A stretch of 39,116 bases of DNA from a virus. Below are positions 30,048 through 38,884 of the stretch, piece by piece (position 1 is the first letter of the stretch; every line of letters starts with the position of its first letter). Location: positions 1 to 39,116 of the IMG/VR virus record IMGVR_UViG_3300044960_000368, one strand, 5' to 3'. The notes below the pieces were generated by a model. That model searched no databases and was not told where the DNA came from. It saw nothing but the letters and a program-made list of their open reading frames with translations. The position numbers were made by a program, and so were the translations under genes.

Positions 30048-30309
30048 ACACGCCATGGATCCTCGTGAAGCAGAAATCATGGCGCTGGTCGAGGCCATCT
30101 CGACCGAGATCCGGTGGCGCCAAGCGACGGCGCACGACGCCGTCATCGCGCTCGCGGCCGCGCTCGAAGCATACATCCGAAAGACGTTGCCACACCACGA
30201 TGCGCCGGAATTGGCTGCGCAGGTCGCCATCGAAATCTTCTCGCAGCGCGTGCGCATGAGCCGCGCGATGGCATCTCGGGAACCGCGTCGTGCGCACGAT
30301 TGGCATTGA
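30034..30309 (+). CDS. Hypothetical 91-residue protein
   Basis: No family recognised. Two helices (EIMALVEAISTEIRWRQATA and DAVIALAAALEAYIRKTLPH) are followed by LAAQVAIEIFSQRVRMSRAM. ATG 30034 follows AAAGGAG at good spacing and lies inside the end of the Cro-like gene; the RuvC-like gene starts 20 bases before its stop. The length and helical pattern would fit a small regulatory or replication accessory protein. Confidence 0.65.
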   Translation: MDHREHAMDPREAEIMALVEAISTEIRWRQATAHDAVIALAAALEAYIRKTLPHHDAPELAAQVAIEIFSQRVRMSRAMASREPRRAHDWH

Positions 30310-30751
30310 TCCCGGCATCGGCGGAGCGATCGCGTGGATCGATCCCGAGCAGGGCGTCTGCATCCACGACATGCCGGTGATGGGTAAGCGCAACCTAATC
30401 AATGGAGCTGAGGTGGCGCGCATCTTGCGACATGCCAAAGACCGGCTTCCATACGCTCATGTGGTTATCGAGCGCGCGCAATCGATGCCGAAACAGGGCA
30501 TCGCAAGTGCGTTCGCCTACGGTCGCGGGTTCGGAACGATTGAAGGCGTTGTGTATGCGCTGCAGTTGCCGCTCACCTTCATCGCACCAGCCGTCTGGAA
30601 GCGTCGCGTCGGAATCGGCTCCGACAAGCGCGAAGCCATCGCGCGCGCGATCCAGCTGCGTCCCGATGCCGCCCCGCTGCTGCGGCGTGTCAAAGACCAC
30701 GGTCGCGCCGAAGCGCTGTTGATCGCCATCATCCACGGAGGCACCGCATGA
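30290..30751 (+). CDS. RuvC-like Holliday junction resolvase
   Basis: This 153-residue protein has the RNase H-like fold of RuvC: Asp7 in IGIDPGIGGAIAW, Glu61 in VVIERAQSMPKQG, the Tyr/Gly-rich FAYGRGFGTIEG segment, the VWKRRVGIGSDKREAIARA helix, and Asp136 with Glu141 in KDHGRAEALLIA. In phages it resolves branched DNA before packaging. The start is GTG 30290. It fits the recombination genes that follow (Sak4-like, DUF669, Cas4-like nuclease). Confidence 0.9.
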   Translation: MRTIGIDPGIGGAIAWIDPEQGVCIHDMPVMGKRNLINGAEVARILRHAKDRLPYAHVVIERAQSMPKQGIASAFAYGRGFGTIEGVVYALQLPLTFIAPAVWKRRVGIGSDKREAIARAIQLRPDAAPLLRRVKDHGRAEALLIAIIHGGTA

Positions 30752-30789
30752 CCATGCTCCGCTCGACCTGACTGACGGTCAAGCAGACC

Positions 30790-30821
30790 GTCTGCTGCGC
30801 ACGCCCGGATGCGCAGCAGAC
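30790..30821 (+). terminator. 12-pair hairpin after the resolvase gene
   Basis: GTCTGCTGCGCA (30790-30801) and TGCGCAGCAGAC (30810-30821) pair perfectly around an eight-base loop. TCCTTTCCC follows, a poor T tract. It lies in the 100-base gap before the next gene and may attenuate early transcription or be an RNA processing site. Confidence 0.5.
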
Positions 30822-30851
30822 TCCTTTCCCGGGCCAACCACGAGGACCGAC

Positions 30852-31328
30852 ATGCACAACCGACCAACCCTCGCGCAGCTGCGAGAGATGACTGCTGAGC
30901 AGGCAGCCAACCTGCCCGTCGATCATCTGGCTCTGCTGCTCGAAGATGTCGCTGCACTCAAGGCTGACGCCAAGCATCTTTCCGATCTGCTGCATGACGC
31001 TCTGCAGATGCGGTACGGCGAATCCGCCGCTGCGGCGCGGCACGCTGAAAAAAAAGACACGGGACGCGTCCGGCTGGAAGACGGCGATTACCAGGTGATC
31101 GTCGACGTGCCGAAGCGCGTCGACTGGGACCAGGCGCTGCTGGAAGAAGCGATCGACACCCTGCGTTCCTGGGGCCAGGATCCGGCTGACTACGTCATCA
31201 CCGAGATCCGCGTGCCCGAAGCGCGCTTCGCCGCCTGGCCGCCGCCAATCCGCGCGCTCTTCGAGCCCGCGCGCACCGTCCACGCAGGCCGAGCATCATT
31301 CACTCTCGAACCGAAGGAGACCCGCTGA
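30852..31328 (+). CDS. Conserved phage protein upstream of Sak4-like ATPase
   Basis: This 158-residue protein has an N-terminal helical part (MHNRPTLAQLREMTAEQAAN, LPVDHLALLLEDVAALKADA) and a C-terminal part with KDTGRVRLEDGDYQVIVDVP, KRVDWDQALLEEAIDTLRSW and WPPPIRALFEPART. Such proteins often precede Sak4/DUF669 pairs in phages, but their role is not established. It overlaps the ATPase start by one base. Confidence 0.7.
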   Translation: MHNRPTLAQLREMTAEQAANLPVDHLALLLEDVAALKADAKHLSDLLHDALQMRYGESAAAARHAEKKDTGRVRLEDGDYQVIVDVPKRVDWDQALLEEAIDTLRSWGQDPADYVITEIRVPEARFAAWPPPIRALFEPARTVHAGRASFTLEPKETR

Positions 31329-32101
31329 TGGCCATCTCTCTGGCATCGCTTCGTCGCGGCGGTGAAGCACGACCGCCTCGTCTGCTGATCTACGGCGTCG
31401 CTGGCGTCGGCAAGACCAGCCTCGGCGCTGCAGCACCCAAGCCCGTCTTTCTGCAGACTGAGGACGGCCTCGGGATGCTCGATGTGCCGACGTTTGGTAT
31501 GCTGCGCAGCCTCAACGAGGTGATCGAAGCACTCGACGCGCTTCAGACCGAAGACCACGATTTCGAGACGGCCGTGATCGACAGCCTAGACTGGCTCGAA
31601 CCGCTGGTCTGGCAGCACACGGCAGTCATGCACAATCATAAGGATATCGAGTCATTCGGATATGGCAAAGGCTACGTGATGGCGCTCGACACTTGGCGCA
31701 TCGTTCTGGACCGCCTCAACGCGCTGCGAGACCAGCGGAACATGACGATCATCATGCTGGCGCACGCCGAGATCAAGCGCTTTGACAGCCCTGAGACGGA
31801 ACCCTACGATCGCTATCAGCCCAAGCTGCATCGAAGCGCGTCAGCATTGGTGCAGGAACATGTCGATGCCGTGCTCTTCGCGAACTACCGCATCAGCACG
31901 TTGAAGACCGACGTCGGATTTAATAAGCAAGTCGTGCGCGGCGTCGGCGGCGGCGACGCGCGCGTGCTGCATACGACCGAGCGGCCAGCCTACCTCGCAA
32001 AAAATCGTTTCAACATGCCCGAAACAATCCCGCTTTCCTGGCCCGACCTCGCCGCACACCTAACCTTCTACGCCAACCCCAACCCCAACCCAAGGAGCTG
32101 A
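31328..32101 (+). CDS. Sak4-like RecA-fold ATPase (single-strand annealing)
   Basis: This 257-residue protein has a Walker A (GVAGVGKTSL) near residues 23-32, a Walker B-like FETAVIDSLDWLEPL, and the MTIIMLAHAEIKRFDSPETE and LVQEHVDAVLFANYR blocks of the phage nucleotide-binding (AAA_24/Sak4) family. Sak4 proteins anneal single strands with the help of an SSB-like partner, here the adjacent DUF669 protein. It is the likely phage recombinase. Confidence 0.88.
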   Translation: MAISLASLRRGGEARPPRLLIYGVAGVGKTSLGAAAPKPVFLQTEDGLGMLDVPTFGMLRSLNEVIEALDALQTEDHDFETAVIDSLDWLEPLVWQHTAVMHNHKDIESFGYGKGYVMALDTWRIVLDRLNALRDQRNMTIIMLAHAEIKRFDSPETEPYDRYQPKLHRSASALVQEHVDAVLFANYRISTLKTDVGFNKQVVRGVGGGDARVLHTTERPAYLAKNRFNMPETIPLSWPDLAAHLTFYANPNPNPRS

Positions 32102-32104
32102 TCC

Positions 32105-32671
32105 ATGGCATACCTCAACAACACCTTCGATGCTTCCGCGATTGAACCAAATCAGCCGCTGGAAACGCTGCCACCCGGTCGCTACATCGCTCACATCATC
32201 AACAGCGAGATGCGTCCGACGCGCTCCGGCTCGGGTCAATACCTCTGGCTTGAGATGGAAGTCCTGGAAGGACCGTATAAGAACCGTCGCATCTGGGACC
32301 AGCTGAACCTGATCAACCCCAATCCGCAGACGGTGGAGATCGCGCAGCGCACGCTGTCGGCGATCTGCCGCGCGGTCGGACAGATGCAGGTCGAAGACAG
32401 CGAGCAGCTGCATTTCAAGCCGCTCGCCGTGACACTCAAGGTCGAGCCGGCCGGACCGGACAAGACAGGCGTGTGGCGCGATGCGCGCAACCGCGTCAGC
32501 GGCTACTCTGCCGTCAACAGCGCCAGCACGCCGGCACCCGCCTCAGCGCCCGCAGCAGCGCCTGCGCCGCGTCCCGCCAATCCGGCCGCACGTCCCGCCG
32601 GCGCCGCGGCTGCGGTGCCGCCCGCGCGTCCCAGCCCGCCCGCCACGCCGCCTTGGCGCCGCAACGGCTGA
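32105..32671 (+). CDS. DUF669 protein, SSB-like partner of Sak4
   Basis: This 188-residue protein matches DUF669: LPPGRYIAHIINSEMRPTRS, SGQYLWLEMEVLEGPYKNRR, WDQLNLINPNPQTVEIAQRT, LSAICRAVGQMQVEDSEQL. The C-terminal 50 residues are Pro/Ala-rich and disordered, like the tails of single-strand-binding proteins. It lies three bases after the ATPase gene. Its partnership with Sak4 is known from other phages; here it follows from adjacency. Confidence 0.88.
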   Translation: MAYLNNTFDASAIEPNQPLETLPPGRYIAHIINSEMRPTRSGSGQYLWLEMEVLEGPYKNRRIWDQLNLINPNPQTVEIAQRTLSAICRAVGQMQVEDSEQLHFKPLAVTLKVEPAGPDKTGVWRDARNRVSGYSAVNSASTPAPASAPAAAPAPRPANPAARPAGAAAAVPPARPSPPATPPWRRNG

Positions 32672-32677
32672 TCCTTG

Positions 32678-32702
32678 GCCGGCAGGCTGTGCGCCTGCCG
32701 GC
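32678..32702 (+). terminator. Ten-pair hairpin after DUF669
   Basis: GCCGGCAGGC and GCCTGCCGGC pair around the loop TGTGC. GTCCTCTTT follows, a weak T tract. It lies between the DUF669 and nuclease genes and may attenuate or process the early transcript. Confidence 0.5.
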
Positions 32703-32726
32703 GTCCTCTTTGGATGCGGGATCACG

Positions 32727-33680
32727 ATGGCTGCTCTTCCACCACCACCATCGCCGACCGTCACCGCCATTTACGCGGCCTACGAAGCCGCAGCGGATAG
32801 CGGCTACCGCGCGCATCTCGGTGCCTCCCTGATCGGCACGGAATGCGAACGCGCGCTCTGGTACACGTTCCGCTGGGCGACGCGAGCGCGCCACACGGGC
32901 CGCATGCTGCGGCTGTTCCAGACGGGCGTGCTCGAAGAAGCCCGGCTCATCGCCGACCTGCGTCGCATCGGCGTCACCGTGCTCGACGTCGATCCAGACA
33001 CCGGCCGCCAGTGGAAGTTGCGTGACGCCTCCGGGCATTTCGGCGGCAGCATGGACGCGGTCGCCAGAGGCTTCCCAGAAGCGCCGAAAACCTGGCACGT
33101 CTGCGAGTTCAAGACGCACAACGCAGAGTCGTTCAAAAAGCTGAAATCCGAAGGCGTCGCTGCGGCCAAGCCGCTGCATTGGACGCAGATGCAAGCATAC
33201 ATGCACCTCTCCGGCATCGATCGCGCCTTCTATCTGGCGGTCTGCAAAGACACGGACGAGCTCTACCAGGAGCGCGTCCACTACGATGTGGAAGTCGCGC
33301 TGCGGATCCTGGCGAAGGCAGCACGCATCATCAACGCGCCTCGACCACCGACACGCATCAGCGACGATCCAGCATGGTGGCAGTGTCGCCTCTGCGATCA
33401 TCACGCGGTCTGTCATGACGGGAGGGTTCCCGAGCGACATTGCCGCTCGTGCCTGCACTCCACGCCCGTCGACGACGGCGCCTGGCACTGCGCGCGCCAC
33501 AATATCCTGCTGGACAGGCGCACGCAGGAAACCGGCTGCTCAGCGCACCTCTACATCCCGGACCTGATCGCGGGCGAGCAGGTCGACGCCGGCGAGGACT
33601 GGGTCGGCTACCGGATGCCCGACGGCAGCGAATGGCGCGATGGAACGCCGAATGAACCCGCGACAGGAGATGCGCCATGA
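32727..33680 (+). CDS. Cas4/RecB-like PD-(D/E)XK nuclease
   Basis: This 317-residue protein has GGSMDAV (Asp110) and CEFKT (Glu127, Lys129), the PD-(D/E)XK core, with the conserved N-terminal LIGTECERALWYTFRW segment. A Cys cluster (CRLCDHHAVC, then HCRSCLHSTP and HCARH) suggests an iron-sulfur or zinc site, as in Cas4 and AddB-type nucleases. In phages it probably resects DNA ends for the annealing system. I chose ATG 32727; the frame is open further upstream. It overlaps the helicase gene by four bases. Confidence 0.85.
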   Translation: MAALPPPPSPTVTAIYAAYEAAADSGYRAHLGASLIGTECERALWYTFRWATRARHTGRMLRLFQTGVLEEARLIADLRRIGVTVLDVDPDTGRQWKLRDASGHFGGSMDAVARGFPEAPKTWHVCEFKTHNAESFKKLKSEGVAAAKPLHWTQMQAYMHLSGIDRAFYLAVCKDTDELYQERVHYDVEVALRILAKAARIINAPRPPTRISDDPAWWQCRLCDHHAVCHDGRVPERHCRSCLHSTPVDDGAWHCARHNILLDRRTQETGCSAHLYIPDLIAGEQVDAGEDWVGYRMPDGSEWRDGTPNEPATGDAP

Positions 33681-35260
33681 GCATCTCCCTGCGTCCCTAT
33701 CAGCAGGCAGCGATCGAGGCACTCTACGACTACTTCTCAGCGAACAGCGGCAACCCGCTGATCGTAATGCCAACAGGGACGGGCAAAAGCGTCGTTATCG
33801 CAACATTCATTCGCGAAGCCATCGCCGCATACCACGACACCCGCGTCCTGGTCCTGACGCACGTGCGCGAGCTCATCCAACAGAACTTCCTGGCGATGAT
33901 GCGCGTCTGGCCGCAGGCCCCCGCAGGCATCTACTCCGCCGGCCTGTCCCGTCGCGACATCCGCGCGCAGATCCTGTTCGCCGGCATCCAGTCCATCCAC
34001 CGCCACGCGCGCCAAGTGCAGCGCTGCGACCTCGTGCTGATCGACGAAGCACACCTGCTCGGCCGCAACGACAGCAGCATGTACCGCTCCTTCTTGAAAG
34101 AGCTGAACGAGATCAACGCAGGGCTGCTGAAAGTCATCGGCTTCACCGCCACGCCTTACCGGCTCGACAGCGGGCTGCTCCACGAAGGCAAGGATCGCCT
34201 CTTCACCGACATCGCCTACGAGGTCCCGATCCTGCACATGATCGAGCAAGGCTACCTCTGCCCGGTCGTGCCCAAGCAAACCAAAACGCAACTCGATGTC
34301 AGCGGCGTCGGCACGCGCGGAGGAGAGTTCATCGCCAAGGAGCTCGAAGCCGCCGTCGATCGCGACGACATCACGCGCGCAGCGGTCCGCGAAATCGTCC
34401 AGCACGGCGCCGACCGCGGATCCTGGCTCGTCTTCTGTTCCGGCGTCGATCACGCGCATCACGTGCGCGACGCCATCCGCGAACACGAGATCTCCTGCGA
34501 AACAATCACCGGCGAGACGCCAACGCCAGAGCGCGACGCAATCATCAACGCCTTCAAAACCGGACGGCTGCGCTGCATCACCAACGCCAACGTCCTGACC
34601 ACCGGATTCGACGCACCCGGCGTCGACATGATCGCGCTGCTGCGACCGACGAAGAGCGTCGGACTCTACGTCCAGATGATCGGACGCGGCATGCGGCTCG
34701 CCGAAGGCAAGGACGATTGCCTCGTGCTCGACTTCGCCGGAAATACGCAACGACACGGTCCCATCGACATGGTCGATGGACGAAAAAGCAAATCGGACAA
34801 GACGGGAGAACCGCCAACCAAGGTTTGCCCGGAATGCGGAACAATCACCGCCATCAACACGCAGCAATGCAAAGAATGCGGATTTGTCTTCCCGCCGCGC
34901 GAGATCAAGGTCTCATCGACAGCGGCTGATGACGCGCTGCTGTCGACGCAACTCAAAACGACCTGGTGCGACGTCACAGGGATCAGCTACGCGCGCCACG
35001 AAAAGCTTGGCAAGCCGCCATCCATGCGCGTCACCTACGAGTGCGGCCTCGCACGACACAGCGAGTGGATATGTTTCGAGCACACCGGGTATCCTCGCGA
35101 GAAAGCAGTCAGCTGGTGGCGTCGCCGCGCCGGCAATCTGCCGCCGCCAGCGACAGTCAGCCAGGCGCTGCAGCAGACAGACCAGCTCCGCCGACCGATC
35201 GCGATCCAGGTCCGACCCGTCGGCAAATACACGGAGATCGTCAACGTGAGGTTCGAGTGA
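33677..35260 (+). CDS. SF2 DEAH-box helicase with zinc finger
   Basis: This 527-residue protein unwinds DNA with ATP. Motif I MPTGTGKS is at residues 31-38, the DEAH box at 123-126 (LVLIDEAH), motif III GFTATPYR near 155, and the C-terminal motif VI QMIGRGMRLAEG near 333. A zinc finger follows (CPECG and CKECGF, about 385-405), then a 110-residue C-terminal domain (CDVTGISYARHEKLGK). It resembles phage replication or recombination helicases of the RadD/ComFA-like group. It overlaps its neighbours by four bases on both sides. Confidence 0.92.
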   Translation: MSISLRPYQQAAIEALYDYFSANSGNPLIVMPTGTGKSVVIATFIREAIAAYHDTRVLVLTHVRELIQQNFLAMMRVWPQAPAGIYSAGLSRRDIRAQILFAGIQSIHRHARQVQRCDLVLIDEAHLLGRNDSSMYRSFLKELNEINAGLLKVIGFTATPYRLDSGLLHEGKDRLFTDIAYEVPILHMIEQGYLCPVVPKQTKTQLDVSGVGTRGGEFIAKELEAAVDRDDITRAAVREIVQHGADRGSWLVFCSGVDHAHHVRDAIREHEISCETITGETPTPERDAIINAFKTGRLRCITNANVLTTGFDAPGVDMIALLRPTKSVGLYVQMIGRGMRLAEGKDDCLVLDFAGNTQRHGPIDMVDGRKSKSDKTGEPPTKVCPECGTITAINTQQCKECGFVFPPREIKVSSTAADDALLSTQLKTTWCDVTGISYARHEKLGKPPSMRVTYECGLARHSEWICFEHTGYPREKAVSWWRRRAGNLPPPATVSQALQQTDQLRRPIAIQVRPVGKYTEIVNVRFE

Positions 35261-35601
35261 GATGCGCAGCCTGCCGACTCCGCACCGCCCGCGGCTTCGG
35301 ATGGTTCAACCCGCGCGTCCTACCCTCGACGATCCTCCACGCGTGCTCGATGCGCTGCATGGACATCCTCTGCCGGAGGTGGGGCGTGGTTGACCCGGAC
35401 GAACACGAGACCGCCGCCATCGCCGCCGCCAGCCCGGTCGCCGGCGAATACCTCGACAGCATCGGCAAGACCGATCTCGCGACGCTCACCGAAGCGGAGT
35501 GGCTCACGCTGCTCGAGGTGATCGTCACCGCCTACCAGGACGAACTCGCGCGCCGATTGGACCAGGCGCGCAACCCGATGGACGCAGGGGGCATCCCATG
35601 A
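35257..35601 (+). CDS. DUF6511-type protein
   Basis: This 114-residue protein has an N-terminal cysteine motif (CAACRLRTARGFGWFNPR) and CSMRCMDILCRRWG, as in DUF6511 proteins of alphaproteobacterial phages, then helices ending with LLEVIVTAYQDELARRLDQA. The cysteines suggest zinc binding. GTG 35257 is coupled to the helicase stop (GTGA). The role is unknown; by position it is part of the replication module. Confidence 0.75.
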   Translation: MRCAACRLRTARGFGWFNPRVLPSTILHACSMRCMDILCRRWGVVDPDEHETAAIAAASPVAGEYLDSIGKTDLATLTEAEWLTLLEVIVTAYQDELARRLDQARNPMDAGGIP

Positions 35602-37931
35602 CGCTGCCGTCCTTCATGGCCGACTACGGCGAGCGCCTGGTCGACAACGGCTATCCCGTCATCCCGATCATGCCCGGCACCAAGGTGCCCGGCCAATACC
35701 GCAACGGCGAGTGGTCGCCCTACCCAGGCTGGACCCGACACTGCGACCGCCCGACGAAACCCTTCGAGGTCGACATCTGGCGACGCTGGCCGGGCTGCGG
35801 CATAGGCATCGCCTGCGGATCCGTCATCGGCGTCGACATCGACGTCATGGACGCCGAGCTCGCCATCAAGCTCACCGAGCTCGCGAAGCAGATGCTCGGC
35901 GACACGTCCTGCTGGCGCATCGGCCGCGCGCCGAAGCGGATGCTGGTCTACCGCGCCTCGTCGCCCTTCCCCGGCCGACGCCGCCACCCGATCGAGGTGC
36001 TCGGACGCGGGCAACAATTCGTTGCATACGCGATCCACCCCGACACCGAGCGCCCCTACGAATGGCCCGAGGACAGCCTGGTCGAGACACCCATCTCGCG
36101 CCTGCCCGAGGTGGACGAAAAGAGCTGCAACGCATTTCTCGATGCAGCAGCGCGGCTGATCCCAGAGGAGATGCGCACCGCCTCGATCCTGGCGAAGGAG
36201 CCGAACGGCGGCTGGCACGGACCGAGCGACCCGAAGGGCACGCGCGAGGCCATCGCCGCCGCCCTGGCCTGGATCCCCAACGACGACCTGCCTGGCGACG
36301 AATGGATCACCATCGGCGCGGCCATCAAGGCAGCGCTGGGCGAAGAGGGACGGGACCTGTGGATCGCCTGGTCGCGCCAGTCCAAGAAGTCCGGCCAATC
36401 CGGACGCCACGACACGCCTGAACGGCGCTGGGCGAAGCTCCGACCGCACAGCGTCGGAGCCGGGACCATCTACTGGCTCGCGCAGCAGCGCGGCTGGAAA
36501 CCCGAGCGCGAGCTGATCCTGAACGGCACGGTAGCGGAGCTCGCGACGCAGCCCCATCCGGCCGTCGCGCTGCTGGCGAAAGCGGTCGTCCCGACCAACC
36601 TGCCGACGCCGCCGCCGCCGAAGCCCTACCGCGTCCCGGCCGAGCTGCTGCAGGTGGACGGAGCGCTGAAGCTGTTCGTCGACTACGCCACCGCCAGCGC
36701 CATCAGCCCGCAGCCCTTCCTGGCGCTCGGCGCCGCCATCTGCCTGATCGGCGTCCTCGCAGGACGCCGCTACCGCACGCCCACCGACCTGCGCAGCAAC
36801 ATCTACGCTGTCGGCATCGGCGACAGCGGCAGCGGGAAAGAGCACGCGCGCAAATGCATCAAGGGAGTGCTTCTTTCTGCTGGCCTCGAACGCTATCTGG
36901 GCGGCGAGGAAATCGGCTCGTCGGCCGGGCTGATCACGTCGCTGCAACTCCATCCCGCCCGGCTGTTCCTGCTCGACGAGTTTGGTCAGTTCGTCAAAAC
37001 GATCATGAGCCCGCGCACGCCAGCGCACAAAGCCGCCATCTGGTCCGAGCTGACCAAGCTCTACACCTCCGCTTCCACGTTCTACATCACCGCCGAATAC
37101 GCTGATCAGAAAGCGCGACCACGCGTCACCATCCAGCAGCCCTGCGCCTGCGTTTGGGCCGTCACGGTGCCGGATCCGTTCTGGTCGGCGCTGGAAAGCG
37201 GAGCGCTGGCAGACGGATCGATCGCGCGATACCTGGTCTTCCTGACCGACAAGGACTACCCAGACCAGAACAAGAATTCGGAGCCGATGGACCCGCCAGC
37301 GGAGCTCGTAGAAGCGCTGCAAGCGATCGCGAGCGGCGCAGCTGACCACGACTACGGCGGGAACCTCGCCGACGCCATGCAGGCCTCGTCGCGGATCTTG
37401 TCCTACGTCGTGCCGCTGACGGATGAAGCCGAAGATGCGATGGATCGCGTGCGGCAGGAGGCTCTCGACCTTCTGCGTGCGCACGCCGGCACCTACGCCA
37501 CCGCGCTGTTCGGCCGCTACGCCGAGAACACTGCGAAGCTTGCCATGATCGCCGCCATCAGCCGCAATCCGGCGAAGCCGGTCACTGAGAAGCGGGACAT
37601 TGTTTGGGCTGCGGCGCTGGTCGAGCACTGCATCCGCACGACGCTGCGCGAGGCCGATCGGCGAGTCTCGAAAAACAAGGTTGAGGCAAATCACAAGGTC
37701 GTTTTGGAGATCATCCGCAACAATCCCGGGATCGATGGCAACACTCTCGCGCGCAAGACGCAGTTTCTGTCGAAGCGTGAGCGCGACGAGATCCTTGACG
37801 TGCTTCTCGAAAGCGAGCAGATTGTTCGCGTCGTGCGCCCGCAGGTTGGGCGTGGCCGGCCGCTGACGAAATTCTGGCTGGCGTCGCCGGGCGCGGAGAC
37901 CGAGCCCGAATTTCCTCAATTGAGGAAATGA
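35598..37931 (+). CDS. Primase-polymerase/helicase fusion
   Basis: This 777-residue protein probably starts replication. The N-terminal domain (1-190) is an archaeo-eukaryotic primase-polymerase type (VIGVDIDVMDAELAIKL with Asp80 and Asp82; HPIEVLGRGQQFVAYAIHP). Residues 225-315 resemble a primase C-terminal domain (IPNDDLPGDEWITIGAAIKA). From residue 370 a helicase-like DUF3987-type domain follows, with Walker A GDSGSGKEHARK near 408 and a Walker B-like LFLLDEFGQF near 460. The C-terminus (about 695-770) is winged-helix-like. The last codons lie inside the first origin palindrome. Confidence 0.9.
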   Translation: MTLPSFMADYGERLVDNGYPVIPIMPGTKVPGQYRNGEWSPYPGWTRHCDRPTKPFEVDIWRRWPGCGIGIACGSVIGVDIDVMDAELAIKLTELAKQMLGDTSCWRIGRAPKRMLVYRASSPFPGRRRHPIEVLGRGQQFVAYAIHPDTERPYEWPEDSLVETPISRLPEVDEKSCNAFLDAAARLIPEEMRTASILAKEPNGGWHGPSDPKGTREAIAAALAWIPNDDLPGDEWITIGAAIKAALGEEGRDLWIAWSRQSKKSGQSGRHDTPERRWAKLRPHSVGAGTIYWLAQQRGWKPERELILNGTVAELATQPHPAVALLAKAVVPTNLPTPPPPKPYRVPAELLQVDGALKLFVDYATASAISPQPFLALGAAICLIGVLAGRRYRTPTDLRSNIYAVGIGDSGSGKEHARKCIKGVLLSAGLERYLGGEEIGSSAGLITSLQLHPARLFLLDEFGQFVKTIMSPRTPAHKAAIWSELTKLYTSASTFYITAEYADQKARPRVTIQQPCACVWAVTVPDPFWSALESGALADGSIARYLVFLTDKDYPDQNKNSEPMDPPAELVEALQAIASGAADHDYGGNLADAMQASSRILSYVVPLTDEAEDAMDRVRQEALDLLRAHAGTYATALFGRYAENTAKLAMIAAISRNPAKPVTEKRDIVWAAALVEHCIRTTLREADRRVSKNKVEANHKVVLEIIRNNPGIDGNTLARKTQFLSKRERDEILDVLLESEQIVRVVRPQVGRGRPLTKFWLASPGAETEPEFPQLRK

Positions 37932-38161
37932 ATTTCCTCAAGCGAGGAGACGGGCGGGAAAGCGGCGGGAAACCGCCACAAAACGAATTTCCTCAATTTC
38001 CTCAATTCCTCAACGTAGAGCCCCTTCCCCGAGGGGAAGGGACAAACACGTCCCCTCCATTGAGGAATTGAGAAAAATGAGAAATATATATCTTAAAGAA
38101 AGAGTCGTATTAGCAGGCGCAGACCCCCCCGAATTTCCTCAAAATTCTCTCAATTCCTCAA
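37910..38161. other. Candidate replication origin with AATTTCCTCAA iterons
   Basis: At least eight copies of AATTTCCTCAA, some one base short or inverted, lie in 252 bp: a perfect 20-bp palindrome at 37910-37929, then 37931-37941, 37986-37996, 37995-38005, 38004-38013, inverted 38060-38069, 38132-38142 and 38152-38161. Between them are a nine-pair hairpin (38022-38041) and an AT-rich stretch (38081-38105, GAAATATATATCTTAAAG), the most AT-rich DNA in the window. Placement right after the primase-helicase gene fits a phage origin with an unwinding element. No gene is seen in it. Confidence 0.75.
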
Positions 38162-38218
38162 GGCCCCCCGCCGCCGACGAGGGACGAGGCAGGCGCGGCC
38201 ACGTCGCCATGGCCGCGC

Positions 38219-38884
38219 ATGGCCACGCTGGATATGCTCGCCGCCGCCGCCAACCCCAGGGCCGTCGTTGCGAAAGCAAAACAAGGTGCGTGCTGCATGA
38301 AGGCGAAACGTAAGCGGAAATCGGCCCCGGGCCAGAACGCCAGCCGCCCCAGCCGCTGGCGTCTGCAGCACGGCGACTTCAGCGAGCCGCTGCGGATCCC
38401 AGACCCCGAGACCGGAACGCCCGTCACCGTCCGCCGCGCCCGCACGCTCCTCGACCGCATGGTCGACGCCGGGACCATCACCCCGGCCATGCGCCAGGCC
38501 GGCGAAGACTTCCACCGCCTCTTTCGCGTCGCCGCTCTCGATCCGCTTCGCGCGCAACCGCTGCTGCGCCTGCCCCCCAGCACCGGCGACAATCTGGCCG
38601 AGCGCGTCGAGGCCGCTCGCCACCGTGTCGCGCTGGCCATGGCCGCGCTCGGCGGCCAAGACAGCCCAGCCGGATCGTGCGTCTGGCACGTGATCGGCTG
38701 CGAGACCTCGATCCGCGAGTGGGCGACGCGATACGGCTGGAGCGGTCACGCCATGGGCCACAGCCAAGCGCAGGGCGTCCTGGTGGCCGCGCTCGGCGTG
38801 CTCGCGCAGCACTACGGGCTGGACGCGTCTCAGCGCAACAACCCAGGGACGAAAAAGATTGACACTGGAATCCAAAAACGATAG
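38219..38884 (+). CDS. DUF6456 protein
   Basis: This 221-residue protein has the DUF6456 pattern in its second half (MRQAGEDFHRLFRVAAL, VWHVIGCETSIREWATRYGW, AAALGVLAQHYGLDA), a helical domain common in alphaproteobacterial phages and hosts and often thought to bind DNA or regulate. A basic segment (MKAKRKRKSAPGQNASRPS) lies near residue 27. The start is uncertain: ATG 38219, or ATG 38297 with a modest AAGGTG site. It is the last recognised gene of the window. Confidence 0.72.
   Translation: MATLDMLAAAANPRAVVAKAKQGACCMKAKRKRKSAPGQNASRPSRWRLQHGDFSEPLRIPDPETGTPVTVRRARTLLDRMVDAGTITPAMRQAGEDFHRLFRVAALDPLRAQPLLRLPPSTGDNLAERVEAARHRVALAMAALGGQDSPAGSCVWHVIGCETSIREWATRYGWSGHAMGHSQAQGVLVAALGVLAQHYGLDASQRNNPGTKKIDTGIQKR

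Noticed and set aside
35532-37919. 795-codon minus-strand frame opposite the primase-helicase
   Set aside because: Antisense shadow of the recognised gene, with no ribosome site and atypical composition.
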